NCBI RefSeq assembly: GCF_011694815.1
Contig: NZ_CP050177.1
Span: forward strand, 4,565,001 to 4,629,000
DNA: 64,000 nt
Direction: 5' to 3'
DNA from: Streptomyces liangshanensis
Lineage (GTDB): Bacteria; Actinomycetota; Actinomycetes; Streptomycetales; Streptomycetaceae
Shown here: positions 9,074 to 17,833 of the stretch, one piece after another
Layout of the letters: every line of letters starts with the position of its first letter
How positions within the stretch are numbered: the stretch's first letter is position 1
Notes under the pieces: generated by a model
The model's database searches: none
The model's input: the letters and a program-made list of their open reading frames with translations, nothing else
Told to the model about the DNA's origin: nothing
Made by a program: the position numbers and the translations under genes

Positions 9074-10024
9074 TCAGGGGAAGGCGCCGCGGTGGGCCGA
9101 CGGGCTGACGCCCCGGGTGCGTTTGAAGGCCGAGCTGAAGGTGAACGCGTCGTGGTACCCCACCTCCCTGGCCACCGCCGCGATCGTCGCGCCGGGCCGG
9201 CGCAGCCGGTCCGCGGCCAGGGTCATCCGCCAGTGGGTGAGGTACGCCAGGGGCGGGCGGCCCACCATGGACGTGAAGCGGCGGGCGAACGTGGTGCGTG
9301 ACAGGCCCGCCTCCGCGGCGAGCGACGCGACGGTCCAGGGGCGGGACGGCTCCTCGTGCAGCCTGCGCAGGACGTGGCCCAGCAGCGGGTCGGACAGCGC
9401 CCGGTAGCCCAGCGGCGGTACGGAACCGGCCTGGTCGAACCAGGCGCGCAGGGAGCGCACCAGGAGCAGGTCGAGCATGCGGTCCAGGATCACCTGCTGT
9501 CCGGGCCGGTCGTGGGTCGTCTCGTCGGCGAGGAGGTCGAGGAGCGGGGCGAGGCTGGGGTCGCGGGGGACGACGGCGACCGGCGGCAGGGTGTCGAGCA
9601 GGGGCAGGGAGAGGTCGCCGCCGATGCGGTACCCGGCGGTGACCAGCAGGTCGGAGCCCTCGCCCACCCGGTCGTCCGCCGGGCCCGAGGTGCGTCCGGC
9701 GATCCGCCAGTTGCGGCGCGGGGACGCGGGGTCGCCGAGGGTCGTGCAGTGGTCGTCGCCGTCCACGAGGATCCGCGGGGCGCTGGCGGGGTGGTCGGCG
9801 ACGGTGTACGGCTCCGCACCGCGGATCAGGACGATCTCCCCCCGCCGCAGCGCGACCGGGTCCTCCTCGGCCGGGATGATCCACCCGTCACCGTGCAGCA
9901 TGACGGCCAGGGCGAGAGGGGCGGGCTCGGTGAAGCGCAGGCCCCACGGCGGCGTGCTGACCGTGCGGCAGAAGACGGCTCCGTGGGCCCGTACGCCGGC
10001 GAGGTAGTCATCGAGAACGTCCAC
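9074..10024 (-). CDS. AraC-family regulator with cupin sensor domain
   Basis: A 316-residue regulator. Residues about 15-190 form a cupin-like ligand-binding domain (for example WIIPAEEDPVALRRGEIVLIRG). The C-terminal 110 residues hold two helix-turn-helix motifs: WTVASLAAEAGLSRTTFARRF, then AAVAREVGYHDAFTFSSAFKR. Members often control a neighbouring reductase or dehydrogenase in response to a small aromatic or electrophilic molecule. Here the gene is divergent from an NmrA-type reductase, which is the obvious target. The GTG start at 10024 has a weak ribosome-binding site. Confidence 0.9.
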   Translation of the reverse strand: MDVLDDYLAGVRAHGAVFCRTVSTPPWGLRFTEPAPLALAVMLHGDGWIIPAEEDPVALRRGEIVLIRGAEPYTVADHPASAPRILVDGDDHCTTLGDPASPRRNWRIAGRTSGPADDRVGEGSDLLVTAGYRIGGDLSLPLLDTLPPVAVVPRDPSLAPLLDLLADETTHDRPGQQVILDRMLDLLLVRSLRAWFDQAGSVPPLGYRALSDPLLGHVLRRLHEEPSRPWTVASLAAEAGLSRTTFARRFTSMVGRPPLAYLTHWRMTLAADRLRRPGATIAAVAREVGYHDAFTFSSAFKRTRGVSPSAHRGAFP

Positions 10025-10142
10025 CCGGCCACGATCGCACAGCGCCGATCGCCCGTCGCCGGCCGCGCACCGGCACGATCACACATGTATCCGGGTGTTT
10101 CGGCCATGGTTCGTACCACCTCGGGCCGGTTCACTGGTGGTC

Positions 10143-10958
10143 ATGACAGAGATCCTCGTGCTCGGAGCCACCGGCAAGACCGGTGCTCCCCTCGTCCGCC
10201 GCCTCCGTGCTCTCGGCCACACCGTCCGCGCCGCCTCCCGCACGGGCGGGACCCGCTTCGACTGGTCCGACCCGTCCACCTGGGACCCCGCCCTGAGCGG
10301 CGCCGAGGCCGTGTACGTCGTACCGACCGAGACCCAGGGGCTGCCCGAGCGCGCCGCGTTCGTGGACCGCGCGAAGGCGGCCGGGGTCCGGCGCCTGGTG
10401 CAGCTGTCGGTGCGCGGCATCGACGAGGACGGCACGCACCCCACCGAGAGCGCCGTACGGGGCTCGGGCCTGGAGTGGACGATCCTGCGGCCGTGCTGGT
10501 TCTCCCAGGACTTCGCCGCGCCGGACTTCTTCCTCGCCGGCGTCCTCGCGGGCGAGGTGCGGACCCCGGCCGGGGAGGGGCGCGAACCGTTCATCGACGC
10601 CGAGGACATCGCCGAGGTCGCCCTCGTGGCCCTCACCGGCGACGGCCACCAGGGGCGTACGTACGACCTGTCGGGGCCGCGGGCGCTGTCCTTCACCCGG
10701 GCCGTCGAGCTGATCGGCACGGCGACGGGACGCACCGTCACGCACCACCACCGGACGGAGGCGGAGCACGCCGCCGACCTGATCGCGGCCGGGCACACGC
10801 GGGACGACGCCGTCGCCGTCGCGGGCTTCCTCGCGCAGATCGGCGAGGGCGCCGACGACTACGTCAGCGACGGCGTCGAACGCGTCCTGGGCCGTGCGCC
10901 GCGCTCGTTCGAGGAGTACGTCACCAGGGCGGCCGAGAACGGCACCTGGGCGCTCTGA
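10143..10958 (+). CDS. NmrA-like NAD(P)-binding reductase
   Basis: A 271-residue protein of the atypical short-chain dehydrogenase (NmrA/YtfG-like) group. The N-terminal LVLGATGKTGAPLVRRL contains the GxxGxxG dinucleotide-binding motif. LEWTILRPCWFSQDF is typical of this subfamily, which usually lacks the YxxxK catalytic pair. ATG at 10143 is chosen because the protein begins directly with the Rossmann strand. Substrate unknown; quinone reductase or redox-sensor roles are known in relatives. It is divergent from the AraC regulator and the two control regions share about 118 bases. Confidence 0.88.
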   Translation: MTEILVLGATGKTGAPLVRRLRALGHTVRAASRTGGTRFDWSDPSTWDPALSGAEAVYVVPTETQGLPERAAFVDRAKAAGVRRLVQLSVRGIDEDGTHPTESAVRGSGLEWTILRPCWFSQDFAAPDFFLAGVLAGEVRTPAGEGREPFIDAEDIAEVALVALTGDGHQGRTYDLSGPRALSFTRAVELIGTATGRTVTHHHRTEAEHAADLIAAGHTRDDAVAVAGFLAQIGEGADDYVSDGVERVLGRAPRSFEEYVTRAAENGTWAL

Positions 10959-11004
10959 GGGGCCACCCGACCCCCGCCCCGCCGACCGGGTCGCCCCACT
11001 CGTC

Positions 11005-11030
11005 GGCGGGGCGGGCCGGCCCGCCCCGCC
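11005..11030. terminator. GC palindrome between convergent genes
   Basis: A perfect 26-base palindrome (arms GGCGGGGCGGGCC and its complement) lies between the NmrA-like gene and the convergent lipoprotein gene. It can fold as a hairpin in either transcript and is a likely bidirectional terminator; there is no U tract. Confidence 0.65.
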
Positions 11031-11057
11031 CTGCGACGGCGCGGGACGGGGCGGGCG

Positions 11058-12332
11058 TCAGGCGCCCAGCGTCTTGCCCACGTCCACGAAGCCCTTGCGC
11101 TCCGGGACCAGCCGGCCGTTCCGTACCACCTGGAACGTGACGTCCCGGTTCACGATCCTCGGGAAGCCCGGGGCGCCCAGCATGTCCTCGTACCGCCACC
11201 GCAGCGGCGGGGTGAGGCCGCCCGTGTCCACCTTGAGGCCCCGGTCCAGCGCGTTGGTGATCTTGCCGGGCGTGATGACGTCCTCGTGGATCGCCTCGAC
11301 GACCTTCTTGAGCGCCGTGTACGCGATCCACGTCGTCTGCACCCCGGGGTCCGCCGGGTCGATCGCGTCGTCCTGGAACGCGTGCTTCTCGATCACGTCC
11401 CGCATCGGCTTCCACGCCGGATCCGACGCGACCGGGTACCAGCCGGTCAGGAGCGCCCCCTCGAAGGGGCCGTTCTTGCCGCCCGTGCTGTCGATCAGCG
11501 GCTGTCCGACACTGCCGAGCACCGACGAGACCCGTATGGTCCTGCCGTCCTCGGGGACCCGGCGGTACGAGTCGAAGAACGTCTCCGTCTTCTCGCCCAG
11601 CACCGCCGTGACGCACCCGCCGTCCCCCGCGCGCTCGCGCGCCAGCTCGGCCGCCTTCGTGTAGTCCGTCGCGTCCTCGGCGGCCCGTACGTCCGCCGCC
11701 TCGCCCCGGCGCCCGTGCGCCAGCCCGGCGTCGATGAGGTCCGGCAGGTCGTCGCCGGTGATCGTGTCCGGCCGGACGAGCGCGGTCCGGTCGCAGTCGG
11801 GGGCCAGCTGCTGCCCGTTGCCCGCGAGGAGGGTTGCCTGCCCGCCGTTCACCGGGTAGGAGAGGAAGCTCGTGAACTCCTCCTCCGACATGCCGTACCC
11901 GCCGATGAACGGGATCGACGCCGCCTCCAGCGGCGCCATGATCTCCTTGCCGAACTGGCTGTACGAGCCGACGACCGCGACCGCGTCCTCCTTCACCGCC
12001 CGGCGCGCGCAGTCCGCCGCCGCCGACGAGTCGTTGCGCTCGTTGCAGGTGAGGACGCGCAGCTCGTGGCCGTCGATGCCGCCCGAGGAGTTGACCCAGC
12101 GGGCGTACGCCTTCGCCATGGCCGGCATCCCCGGCATGTTGGTGGCGTTCGTGCCCACGGGCGCGAAGGTCATCACGGTGACGGGGGCCGGGGAACCTCC
12201 CGAGGTGCCGGGGATCACACCGCAGCCGGTGATCAGCGAGGCTCCCGCCACGGCCGTGCCCAGCGCGCGGATTCGCGCGCTCCAGGTGTGCGTGTGCGTG
12301 CGGACAGTGCTGGGGCGTCGCCGACCTGTCAT
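11058..12332 (-). CDS. ABC-type substrate-binding lipoprotein (branched-chain amino acid type)
   Basis: A 424-residue exported protein of the type I periplasmic-binding fold. The signal peptide ends in a lipobox, SLITGCGV, with Cys about residue 36, so it should be membrane-anchored. The mature part contains segments typical of the LivJ-like family (VVGSYSQFGKEIMAPLEAASIPFIGG and an upstream region reading LRVLTCNERNDSSAAADCAR). A longer frame starts at 12386, but the ATG at 12332 has GGAAGGG upstream and directly begins the signal peptide. No permease or ATPase genes are adjacent, so it is an orphan receptor. The ligand is unknown. Confidence 0.85.
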   Translation of the reverse strand: MTGRRRPSTVRTHTHTWSARIRALGTAVAGASLITGCGVIPGTSGGSPAPVTVMTFAPVGTNATNMPGMPAMAKAYARWVNSSGGIDGHELRVLTCNERNDSSAAADCARRAVKEDAVAVVGSYSQFGKEIMAPLEAASIPFIGGYGMSEEEFTSFLSYPVNGGQATLLAGNGQQLAPDCDRTALVRPDTITGDDLPDLIDAGLAHGRRGEAADVRAAEDATDYTKAAELARERAGDGGCVTAVLGEKTETFFDSYRRVPEDGRTIRVSSVLGSVGQPLIDSTGGKNGPFEGALLTGWYPVASDPAWKPMRDVIEKHAFQDDAIDPADPGVQTTWIAYTALKKVVEAIHEDVITPGKITNALDRGLKVDTGGLTPPLRWRYEDMLGAPGFPRIVNRDVTFQVVRNGRLVPERKGFVDVGKTLGA

Positions 12333-12455
12333 GGGTCCAGACCCTTCCGCCTCCCGGGTAACGACGGAGTGAGTGAGGCGCAACATCCGGTGACGTCCGG
12401 GTGAATTGCGGGGGACCGGAGTCCCGGCTCCGGACGGAACGTACGATCAACGACC

Positions 12456-12953
12456 GTGCAGCAAGGTTCCGAGAACTCTTCCCGTCCTGCCCGTCGCTCC
12501 CCCACCATGGGCGGCATGCCGCTCAATGACATGCCGTGGTGGCGTTGGCGCACCAATGTGCGCTCGGCGCTGCACATGCTTTCCGATCCCGTGTTCCACC
12601 AGGACTACTGGCTGCCAGGCCGGGAGGGGTACGGGGACGTCACCGACGCCGTCTACCGCCTGGTCGAGGACACCTGGCTGGACAACTGGTCCGCCGAGAA
12701 ATACGTCGGCACCATATTCCGCGACTCCGGGGAGGCCGCGCTCGTCGATCTCGCCGTGCTCCGGGTGCTGCGCATCATGCACCAGGTGGGCGCGGACGCG
12801 CCCGTGTCGGCCTACCTGGAGCACCACGGGTGGCCGGAGGCGGTACGGGCGGCCCGCGAGGCGCACGTACGGCTGGCGGCGAGCGACGGCGACGACCCGG
12901 ACGAGCTGCCGCGCTCGCTCGACGTGCTGCGGATCATGACGCGCAGCGCGTAG
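12456..12953 (+). CDS. Conserved hypothetical protein, 165 aa
   Basis: A small soluble acidic protein without a recognised domain. The middle is rich in aromatic residues (WWRWRTNVRSAL, FHQDYWLPGREGYGDV) and the C-terminal part is helical. The GTG start at 12456 lacks a clear ribosome-binding site. An ATG at about 12507 or 12516 is possible and would remove the polar N-terminal tail. It is divergent from the lipoprotein gene and about 90 bases upstream of purU on the same strand, so it may be cotranscribed with it. Confidence 0.65.
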   Translation: MQQGSENSSRPARRSPTMGGMPLNDMPWWRWRTNVRSALHMLSDPVFHQDYWLPGREGYGDVTDAVYRLVEDTWLDNWSAEKYVGTIFRDSGEAALVDLAVLRVLRIMHQVGADAPVSAYLEHHGWPEAVRAAREAHVRLAASDGDDPDELPRSLDVLRIMTRSA

Positions 12954-13045
12954 GGCGGGGTCCGGTGGGGCGTGGTTTCGCCCGCGGTGTCCACGTGCTG
13001 GCCGGAAGCGGCCGGCTGTCCGGAGATGTGGGATTCTCTGACGTC

Positions 13046-13915
13046 ATGACGACCGCCCCGCGAACGCAGCAGTACGTCCTCACGCTGTCCTGCCCGGACA
13101 AGCAGGGGATCGTGCACGCCGTGTCGAGCTACCTGTTCATCACCGGCTGCAACATCGAGGACAGCCAGCAGTTCGGGGACCACGACACGGGTCTCTTCTT
13201 CATGCGGGTGCACTTCTCGGCGGAGACGCCGGTGACCACCCTGGAGAAGCTGCGGGCGAGCTTCGCCGCCGTGGGCGACGCGTTCCGGATGGACTGGGAG
13301 ATCCACAACGCCGACCAGCGGATGCGGATCGTCCTGCTCGTCAGCAAGTTCGGGCACTGCCTGAACGACCTGCTCTTCCGGTCCAGGACCGGCGCGCTCC
13401 CGGTGGAGATCGCCGCCGTGGTGTCCAACCACACCGACTTCGCCGAGCTGGTCGCCTCGTACGACATCCCCTTCCACCACATCCCGGTGACCGCGGACAC
13501 CAAGGCGCGGGCCGAGGCGGAGCTGCTGGAGCTGGTCCGGGCCGAGGACGTCGAGCTGGTGGTGCTGGCGCGCTACATGCAGGTCATCTCGGACGACCTC
13601 TGCAAGCAGCTCAACGGCCGGATCATCAACATCCACCACTCCTTCCTGCCGAGCTTCAAGGGCGCCAAGCCCTACCACCAGGCGCACGCGCGCGGCGTGA
13701 AGCTGATCGGCGCGACCGCGCACTACGTGACGGCGGAGCTGGACGAGGGCCCGATCATCGAGCAGGAGGTCGAGCGCGTCGGCCACGGGGTGACACCGGA
13801 GCAACTGGTCGCGATCGGCCGCGACGTGGAGTGCCAGGCGCTGGCGCGCGCGGTGAAGTGGCACGCGGAGCACCGCATCCTCCTGAACGGCCACCGCACG
13901 GTCGTCTTCGCCTGA
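13046..13915 (+). CDS. purU: Formyltetrahydrofolate deformylase
   Basis: A 289-residue enzyme that hydrolyses 10-formyltetrahydrofolate to tetrahydrofolate and formate, balancing one-carbon pools and supplying formate to purine synthesis. An N-terminal ACT domain (residues about 8-85, TLSCPDKQGIVHAVSSYLF) is followed by a formyl-transferase fold. The fold carries MRIVLLVSKFGHCLNDLL, the catalytic-region NIHHSFLPSFKGAKPYHQA with its conserved His-Ser, and GATAHYVTAELDEGPIIEQ. ATG at 13046 gives the usual family length. A longer open frame upstream is a shadow of the preceding gene. Confidence 0.96.
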   Translation: MTTAPRTQQYVLTLSCPDKQGIVHAVSSYLFITGCNIEDSQQFGDHDTGLFFMRVHFSAETPVTTLEKLRASFAAVGDAFRMDWEIHNADQRMRIVLLVSKFGHCLNDLLFRSRTGALPVEIAAVVSNHTDFAELVASYDIPFHHIPVTADTKARAEAELLELVRAEDVELVVLARYMQVISDDLCKQLNGRIINIHHSFLPSFKGAKPYHQAHARGVKLIGATAHYVTAELDEGPIIEQEVERVGHGVTPEQLVAIGRDVECQALARAVKWHAEHRILLNGHRTVVFA

Positions 13916-13926
13916 CCGCCCCCGTT

Positions 13927-13955
13927 CCGCCCCGGAGGAATCCCCTCCAGGGCGG
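13927..13955. terminator. Hairpin between purU and the anti-sigma gene
   Basis: Interrupted inverted repeat CCGCCC-C-GGAGG / CCTCC-A-GGGCGG around a five-base loop, between two convergent genes. Likely a bidirectional terminator. Confidence 0.55.
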
Positions 13956-13987
13956 CGGGTGCGGGCAGGTTCCGCTTCGGGGGCGGC

Positions 13988-15523
13988 TCAGATTCGGCTC
14001 ATTGCCGCCGCGGCCAGCAGGACGTCCCTGATCGCCTCGCGGTCGCCGTCCTGGCCGGCCGCCGCTTCCTCCGGTGACACGTGCCCGGCCACCAGTTGGC
14101 AGAACTCCACCCCGTCCAGGGCGATCTGGGCCACGGACCGCTCCGGGCAGCCGACCGCCGCGGGGGAGTCGAGCGGGATGTACCAGTCCCCGCCGCCCGG
14201 CCCCTCGACCTCCAGGTGCAGCGACCTGCCGGGCGCGCCCGGCATCACGAGGCCCCGCGCCGGGGAGGCGAGACCGCCCCGGCGGCGCGCGGCGAGGGCC
14301 GCGGGCAGCAGCCGGGCCGCCAGGTCGACCATCCGGTGCAGATGGGGTCCCGAGGGCGGGTCGTACGGATAGTCCACGGCCTCCGCGATGTCCGCGCCGT
14401 GCACCCAGCACTCGAAGGCGCGGTCCAGCAGCGCGTCGCACAGGGGCAGCGCGAAGTCCCCGTACGACACGGACAGTTCGGCGGCCCCGCGGCCGGCGAA
14501 CGACACCGTGCGGATGAGGGTGTGGCTCTGTTCCCGCCACGGCCCCCGGACGGTACGGGTCGGCGGGAACACGGAGTCGCGCCAGAAACGCGCCGTACGG
14601 TCCGCCGGCCCCGCGGGCACGGGTTCGCCGAGCGATTCGCCGAGCGGCGCCGCGAGCGGGTCGTCCAGGCCGAGGGCCGCGGCCACCAGGCCGTCCACGG
14701 CCATCAGATGGCCGATGACCCCGGCGACGGTCGTCCCGCGCGAGGCGGTCCGATCGTCCTGGAACCACTTGAGCGTCACCGGCGCACGCCACTCCTCGTC
14801 GCCGAAGTCCCGCAGCAGCGCGTCGAGCCGGGCGGTCTCGGCGTCGTACGAGGCGGCCCAGCCGGGTACGGGGATACGGGCGGGGCGGCGGCCGAGGCAG
14901 GTCTCCAGCACCCGGTTGCGCAGCATCGGGTCGAGGTCCAGGCTGCGGTCGTCCTGGAGCAGCCCGACCGCGTCCCGCAGCCGCAGGGCCTCCTCGGCGC
15001 AGGGGGCGCACTCGGTGAGGTGCTCCTCGACGAGGTCGGTCTCCTCGGCCGAGCACGCGGACAGGGCCCACGCGCCGAGGAGCGACTTGAGCACCTTGTG
15101 CGACAGCCCCTTGCGCCGCTTGCCGCCCCGGCCGGACGCGGGGGTGGCTGCGGAGGAGGGGGCGGGCGGGCCGGGGGACGCGGACGTCACCGCGGGCTCC
15201 GGCAGCCCGAGACCCGAGAGCAGGCCGGACCCGCCGGACAACCCCGATGCGTCGGGCCCGTCCGGCAGGTCATACGGGTCATGCCGGTCGGGCAGGTCAT
15301 GCGGGTCGGGCAGGTCCGGCGGCACCGGCGCGGCCGGCGGCACCGGCGCGGGTCGGGCAGGTGGGGGCGTCGGCCCCGGTTCCGGCTCCAGGTCGTCGGG
15401 CGCCGCGCGCGGCCCCGGCAGCCACGGCAGGCGCCGGCGGCGGCCGTCCCGCCTGCCCGGCCCCTCGGGCCCGTCCGGTTCGTCCTGGCCGTCGTCGGGG
15501 CCGCCGTCCAGCGGGCCGGTCAC
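13988..15523 (-). CDS. Zinc-finger anti-sigma factor fused to a maleylpyruvate-isomerase-like domain
   Basis: A 511-residue protein. The first 150 residues are low-complexity Pro/Asp/Gly-rich sequence. A zf-HC2 anti-sigma module follows, with the HxxxCxxC motif HLTECAPC in the helical context LLGAWALSAC. The remaining 300 residues fit the mycothiol-dependent maleylpyruvate isomerase (DinB-like) fold, with GHLMAVDGLVAAALGL and FECWVHGADIAEAVDYP. The GTG at 15523 overlaps the TGA of the sigma gene by four bases (GTGA), so it should be translated with its cognate sigma factor and bind it. The isomerase-like part may sense thiols or be catalytically idle. A longer upstream reading frame is an artefact of the sigma gene. 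Confidence 0.85.
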   Translation of the reverse strand: MTGPLDGGPDDGQDEPDGPEGPGRRDGRRRRLPWLPGPRAAPDDLEPEPGPTPPPARPAPVPPAAPVPPDLPDPHDLPDRHDPYDLPDGPDASGLSGGSGLLSGLGLPEPAVTSASPGPPAPSSAATPASGRGGKRRKGLSHKVLKSLLGAWALSACSAEETDLVEEHLTECAPCAEEALRLRDAVGLLQDDRSLDLDPMLRNRVLETCLGRRPARIPVPGWAASYDAETARLDALLRDFGDEEWRAPVTLKWFQDDRTASRGTTVAGVIGHLMAVDGLVAAALGLDDPLAAPLGESLGEPVPAGPADRTARFWRDSVFPPTRTVRGPWREQSHTLIRTVSFAGRGAAELSVSYGDFALPLCDALLDRAFECWVHGADIAEAVDYPYDPPSGPHLHRMVDLAARLLPAALAARRRGGLASPARGLVMPGAPGRSLHLEVEGPGGGDWYIPLDSPAAVGCPERSVAQIALDGVEFCQLVAGHVSPEEAAAGQDGDREAIRDVLLAAAAMSRI

Positions 15524-16110
15524 AGCGCTCGTCCGTTCCCCGGAGGCGAGAAGCCCTCCAGCGCTTGGGTGTTGGCCGTCGAGAGCAGTTGCAGGCCCAG
15601 CCTCAGCCGCCGGCGGGCCTCGTCCTCCGTGACGCCGAGGCGCGCCGCGGTCTGGCGGTAGTCCCTGCGCTGGAAATAAGCCAGATCGAGCGCGGCCCTC
15701 AAAGACGTGGGCATCGAGCTGACTATGTAGTCCGCGCGGGCCGCCGCGGCCGCCCGGCGCACCTTGAGCTCCAGCTCCGCCAGCGCCTCCGCGGTGTCCT
15801 CGCCGGCCGCCTCGTACGCCGCCGACTCCGTCTGCCGCAGCCGCTGCACCGCCTTCTGCCGGGCCAGCCGCGCCACCCACGACCGCATGGAGCCCTGCCG
15901 GGGGTCGTACGCGTCCGGGTTCTCCCAGATGTGCCCGAACACCTCGCGGGTCACGCGGTCCGCGTCCGCCTCGTCGTCGAGCACCCGGTGCGCCAGGCTG
16001 TGGACCAGCGACGCGAACCTGTCGTACAGCTCACCGAGCGCGGCGGCCTCACCCCGTGAGAGCCGCTGCTGCATCCTGCGGTCCCAGCGGGGCGGTGTCT
16101 CCTTCGCCAT
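15520..16110 (-). CDS. RNA polymerase sigma factor, ECF-like
   Basis: A 196-residue sigma-70-family protein. Region 2 lies at about 22-95 (LYDRFASLVHSLAHRVL, VFGHIWENPDAYDP, SMRSWVARLARQKAVQRLRQ). Region 4 is at about 138-185 (LRAALDLAYFQRRDYRQTAARLGV). The ATG at 16110 follows a GGGGGT. It is the first gene of a two-gene operon with its anti-sigma factor and is divergent from a STAS anti-anti-sigma gene. The target promoters are not visible from sequence. Confidence 0.9.
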   Translation of the reverse strand: MAKETPPRWDRRMQQRLSRGEAAALGELYDRFASLVHSLAHRVLDDEADADRVTREVFGHIWENPDAYDPRQGSMRSWVARLARQKAVQRLRQTESAAYEAAGEDTAEALAELELKVRRAAAAARADYIVSSMPTSLRAALDLAYFQRRDYRQTAARLGVTEDEARRRLRLGLQLLSTANTQALEGFSPPGNGRAL

Positions 16111-16430
16111 GCGACCCCCACCCCTGTTCTCGGCCTGACGGCCGTGCCGCTGCCCCTGCCCCGCTTCCGCTTCCGGTCCGTGTCACCGTCTTCCGTGTCA
16201 CCGTCCACCAGGACGCGCCCGCCTCCTGCCTCTTCGAATGTAGTGGGCGGGACCGACAAAGCACGCCCCTTTGCGTCAAGTGCGCCCCTCTTCGGCCGGG
16301 TCAGGTCGGGAACACGCCACTCTTCGCGGATCGGGTTTGGCCGACCTGGTAGGGGGAAACGGCCCAGTCCATGGGGGAGCTGGAGGAGAGCCCCGGAATC
16401 CCCCACAAATGAAGAGAGGGGTTCGGGCAC
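16111..16430. other. Divergent intergenic region, no gene seen
   Basis: About 320 bases between the sigma-factor start and the STAS start. It should hold two divergent promoters, but I see no convincing -10/-35 pair and no strong palindrome. A moderately AT-richer stretch lies around 16240-16280. Confidence 0.4.
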
Positions 16431-16805
16431 GTGACGCTCAAGGTGGACGAAACCGAGCGGGGACCGTGGACCGTGTTGTGCATCACAGGTGAACTGGACC
16501 TCATCACCTCCCCCGAGATCCGCCGGCGGGTCCATGACGCCGTGGCGGCGGGGCGCCACGCCCTGGTGCTCGACCTCTCCCAGGTCTTCTTCTGCGATTC
16601 CAGCGGGGTGGGGGTGCTCATCGCGGCCCGCCGCCTGGTCCGGTCCTGCGGGGGCGGCCTGCGCATCGTCCTGCCCGCCCGGGGCGCCGACGACGGATCC
16701 CATGTCAACCGGGTCCTCGCGGCCCTCGGCGTCCGGCGTCTGTTCGAGATCTACCCCGATGTGGCGAGCGCGGTGGAGGACCGTACCAGGACGCTCTCCG
16801 CCTGA
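16431..16805 (+). CDS. STAS-domain anti-anti-sigma factor
   Basis: A 124-residue single STAS domain. The phosphorylation loop reads LSQVFFCDSSGVGVLIAARR, with the expected Asp-Ser-Ser-Gly at about residues 60-63. The first strand VLCITGELDLITSPEIRR is typical of SpoIIAA/RsbV/BldG-like proteins. In this family a cognate HATPase kinase phosphorylates the Ser; the unphosphorylated form releases a sigma factor. A candidate partner kinase is encoded 1 kb downstream at 17834. GTG start, with GAGAGGGG upstream. Confidence 0.93.
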   Translation: MTLKVDETERGPWTVLCITGELDLITSPEIRRRVHDAVAAGRHALVLDLSQVFFCDSSGVGVLIAARRLVRSCGGGLRIVLPARGADDGSHVNRVLAALGVRRLFEIYPDVASAVEDRTRTLSA

Positions 16806-16845
16806 CCCCCCGCACGACGGCCGTCCGTCGTCGTACGCTCCCGCC

Positions 16846-17358
16846 ATGGACAGCACAGAGTACGAGGGCAAGATCGCCCGCCGGTTCGCCGCGTTCGACC
16901 AGGACGGCAACGGTTTCATCGACCGCGAGGACTTCAGCGGCGCCGCCGCGCATCTGCTCGCCGAGTTCGGCGTGACGGCACGCTCCGACAAGGGGCAGGC
17001 GCTCTACAGCGGCGCCGAGGCGTTCTGGCAGGGCATGGCGGGCATCGCGGACGTCGACGGCGACCAGCGGGTCAGCAAGCAGGAGTTCCTCACCGGAGCG
17101 GTGAAGCGGCTGCGCGACAGCCCGCAGCGGTTCGCCGAGATCGCCCGGCCGTTCCTGCACGCGGTGATCGCCGTCGCCGACGAGGACGGTGGCGGCGTCA
17201 CCCCCGCGGCGGCCGGGCGCGCGCTGCGGGTCCTCGGCGTCGACCCGGACACCGCCGCGCTGGCGGCGGCGGCCCTGGACGCGGACGGCGACGGGCGTAT
17301 CCAGGAGGAGGACATCCTCAGCGGCTTCGCCGCGTACTACGTCACGCCCGAGCCCTGA
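16846..17358 (+). CDS. EF-hand calcium-binding protein (calerythrin-like)
   Basis: A 170-residue protein with four EF-hand positions. Loop 1 is DQDGNGFIDRED (residues 18-29). Loop 2 is DVDGDQRVSKQE. Loop 3, DEDGGGVTPAAA, has lost the acidic last position and is likely weak. Loop 4 is DADGDGRIQEED. The length and layout match prokaryotic sarcoplasmic-type calcium-binding proteins such as calerythrin. It probably buffers or senses cytosolic Ca2+. The ATG at 16846 lies 40 bases after the STAS stop on the same strand, so the two genes may be cotranscribed. Confidence 0.93.
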   Translation: MDSTEYEGKIARRFAAFDQDGNGFIDREDFSGAAAHLLAEFGVTARSDKGQALYSGAEAFWQGMAGIADVDGDQRVSKQEFLTGAVKRLRDSPQRFAEIARPFLHAVIAVADEDGGGVTPAAAGRALRVLGVDPDTAALAAAALDADGDGRIQEEDILSGFAAYYVTPEP

Positions 17359-17391
17359 CAGTGCCGGGGCCGGCCCACCCGGCCCCCACTG
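17359..17391 (+). terminator. Hairpin after the EF-hand gene
   Basis: A stem GGGGCCGG / CCGGCCCC (17366-17373 and 17379-17386) extended outward by CAGTG/CACTG, directly after the stop codon. Likely factor-independent-type terminator without a U run. Confidence 0.6.
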
Positions 17392-17833
17392 CGCCCCCGA
17401 GCCATGGCCTGAGCACGCTTCAGCGTCACCGTGTGTGGTGCGTGGCCGCGCTCCGAGGTCGATACCGGGTTGTGTCCTTGCGGCGGGCCGTCACGGCCCG
17501 GAGTCGCGCGAGTGCTCCGGTACGCTCGCTCGGGTGCGAGAGGTCCTGAGGCGCGAGGGTCACGGTGTTGCCGGTACGGCGGCGCCGGAAGCCCGGATGT
17601 GCGCCGCTCGCACGCCGTCAGGGCGCCGTGCGCGCCCGTGTTCGACTCCCCGTGGCGTGCGTCGCACAGTATGCACCACGCGTACTCCTTCGCGCTGGAA
17701 TATGCCCGAAGCGCTTGTTGCGGTGACTGTACGTCAACCATGCTGTGTCGCAAGGGAATCACGTTCTGTGACCTTGTTGAGGACCTTGTCGACGCGCGAG
17801 GCGATGTGTCCGCCGGTTCGGATGGTGTGAGCG
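17392..17833. other. Intergenic region before the HATPase gene, no gene seen
   Basis: About 440 bases with lower GC than the surroundings toward its right end (17640-17780), where a promoter for the HATPase gene is expected. Open frames crossing it have atypical composition, many Cys and Arg residues and no ribosome-binding site, so I do not call them. Confidence 0.4.
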
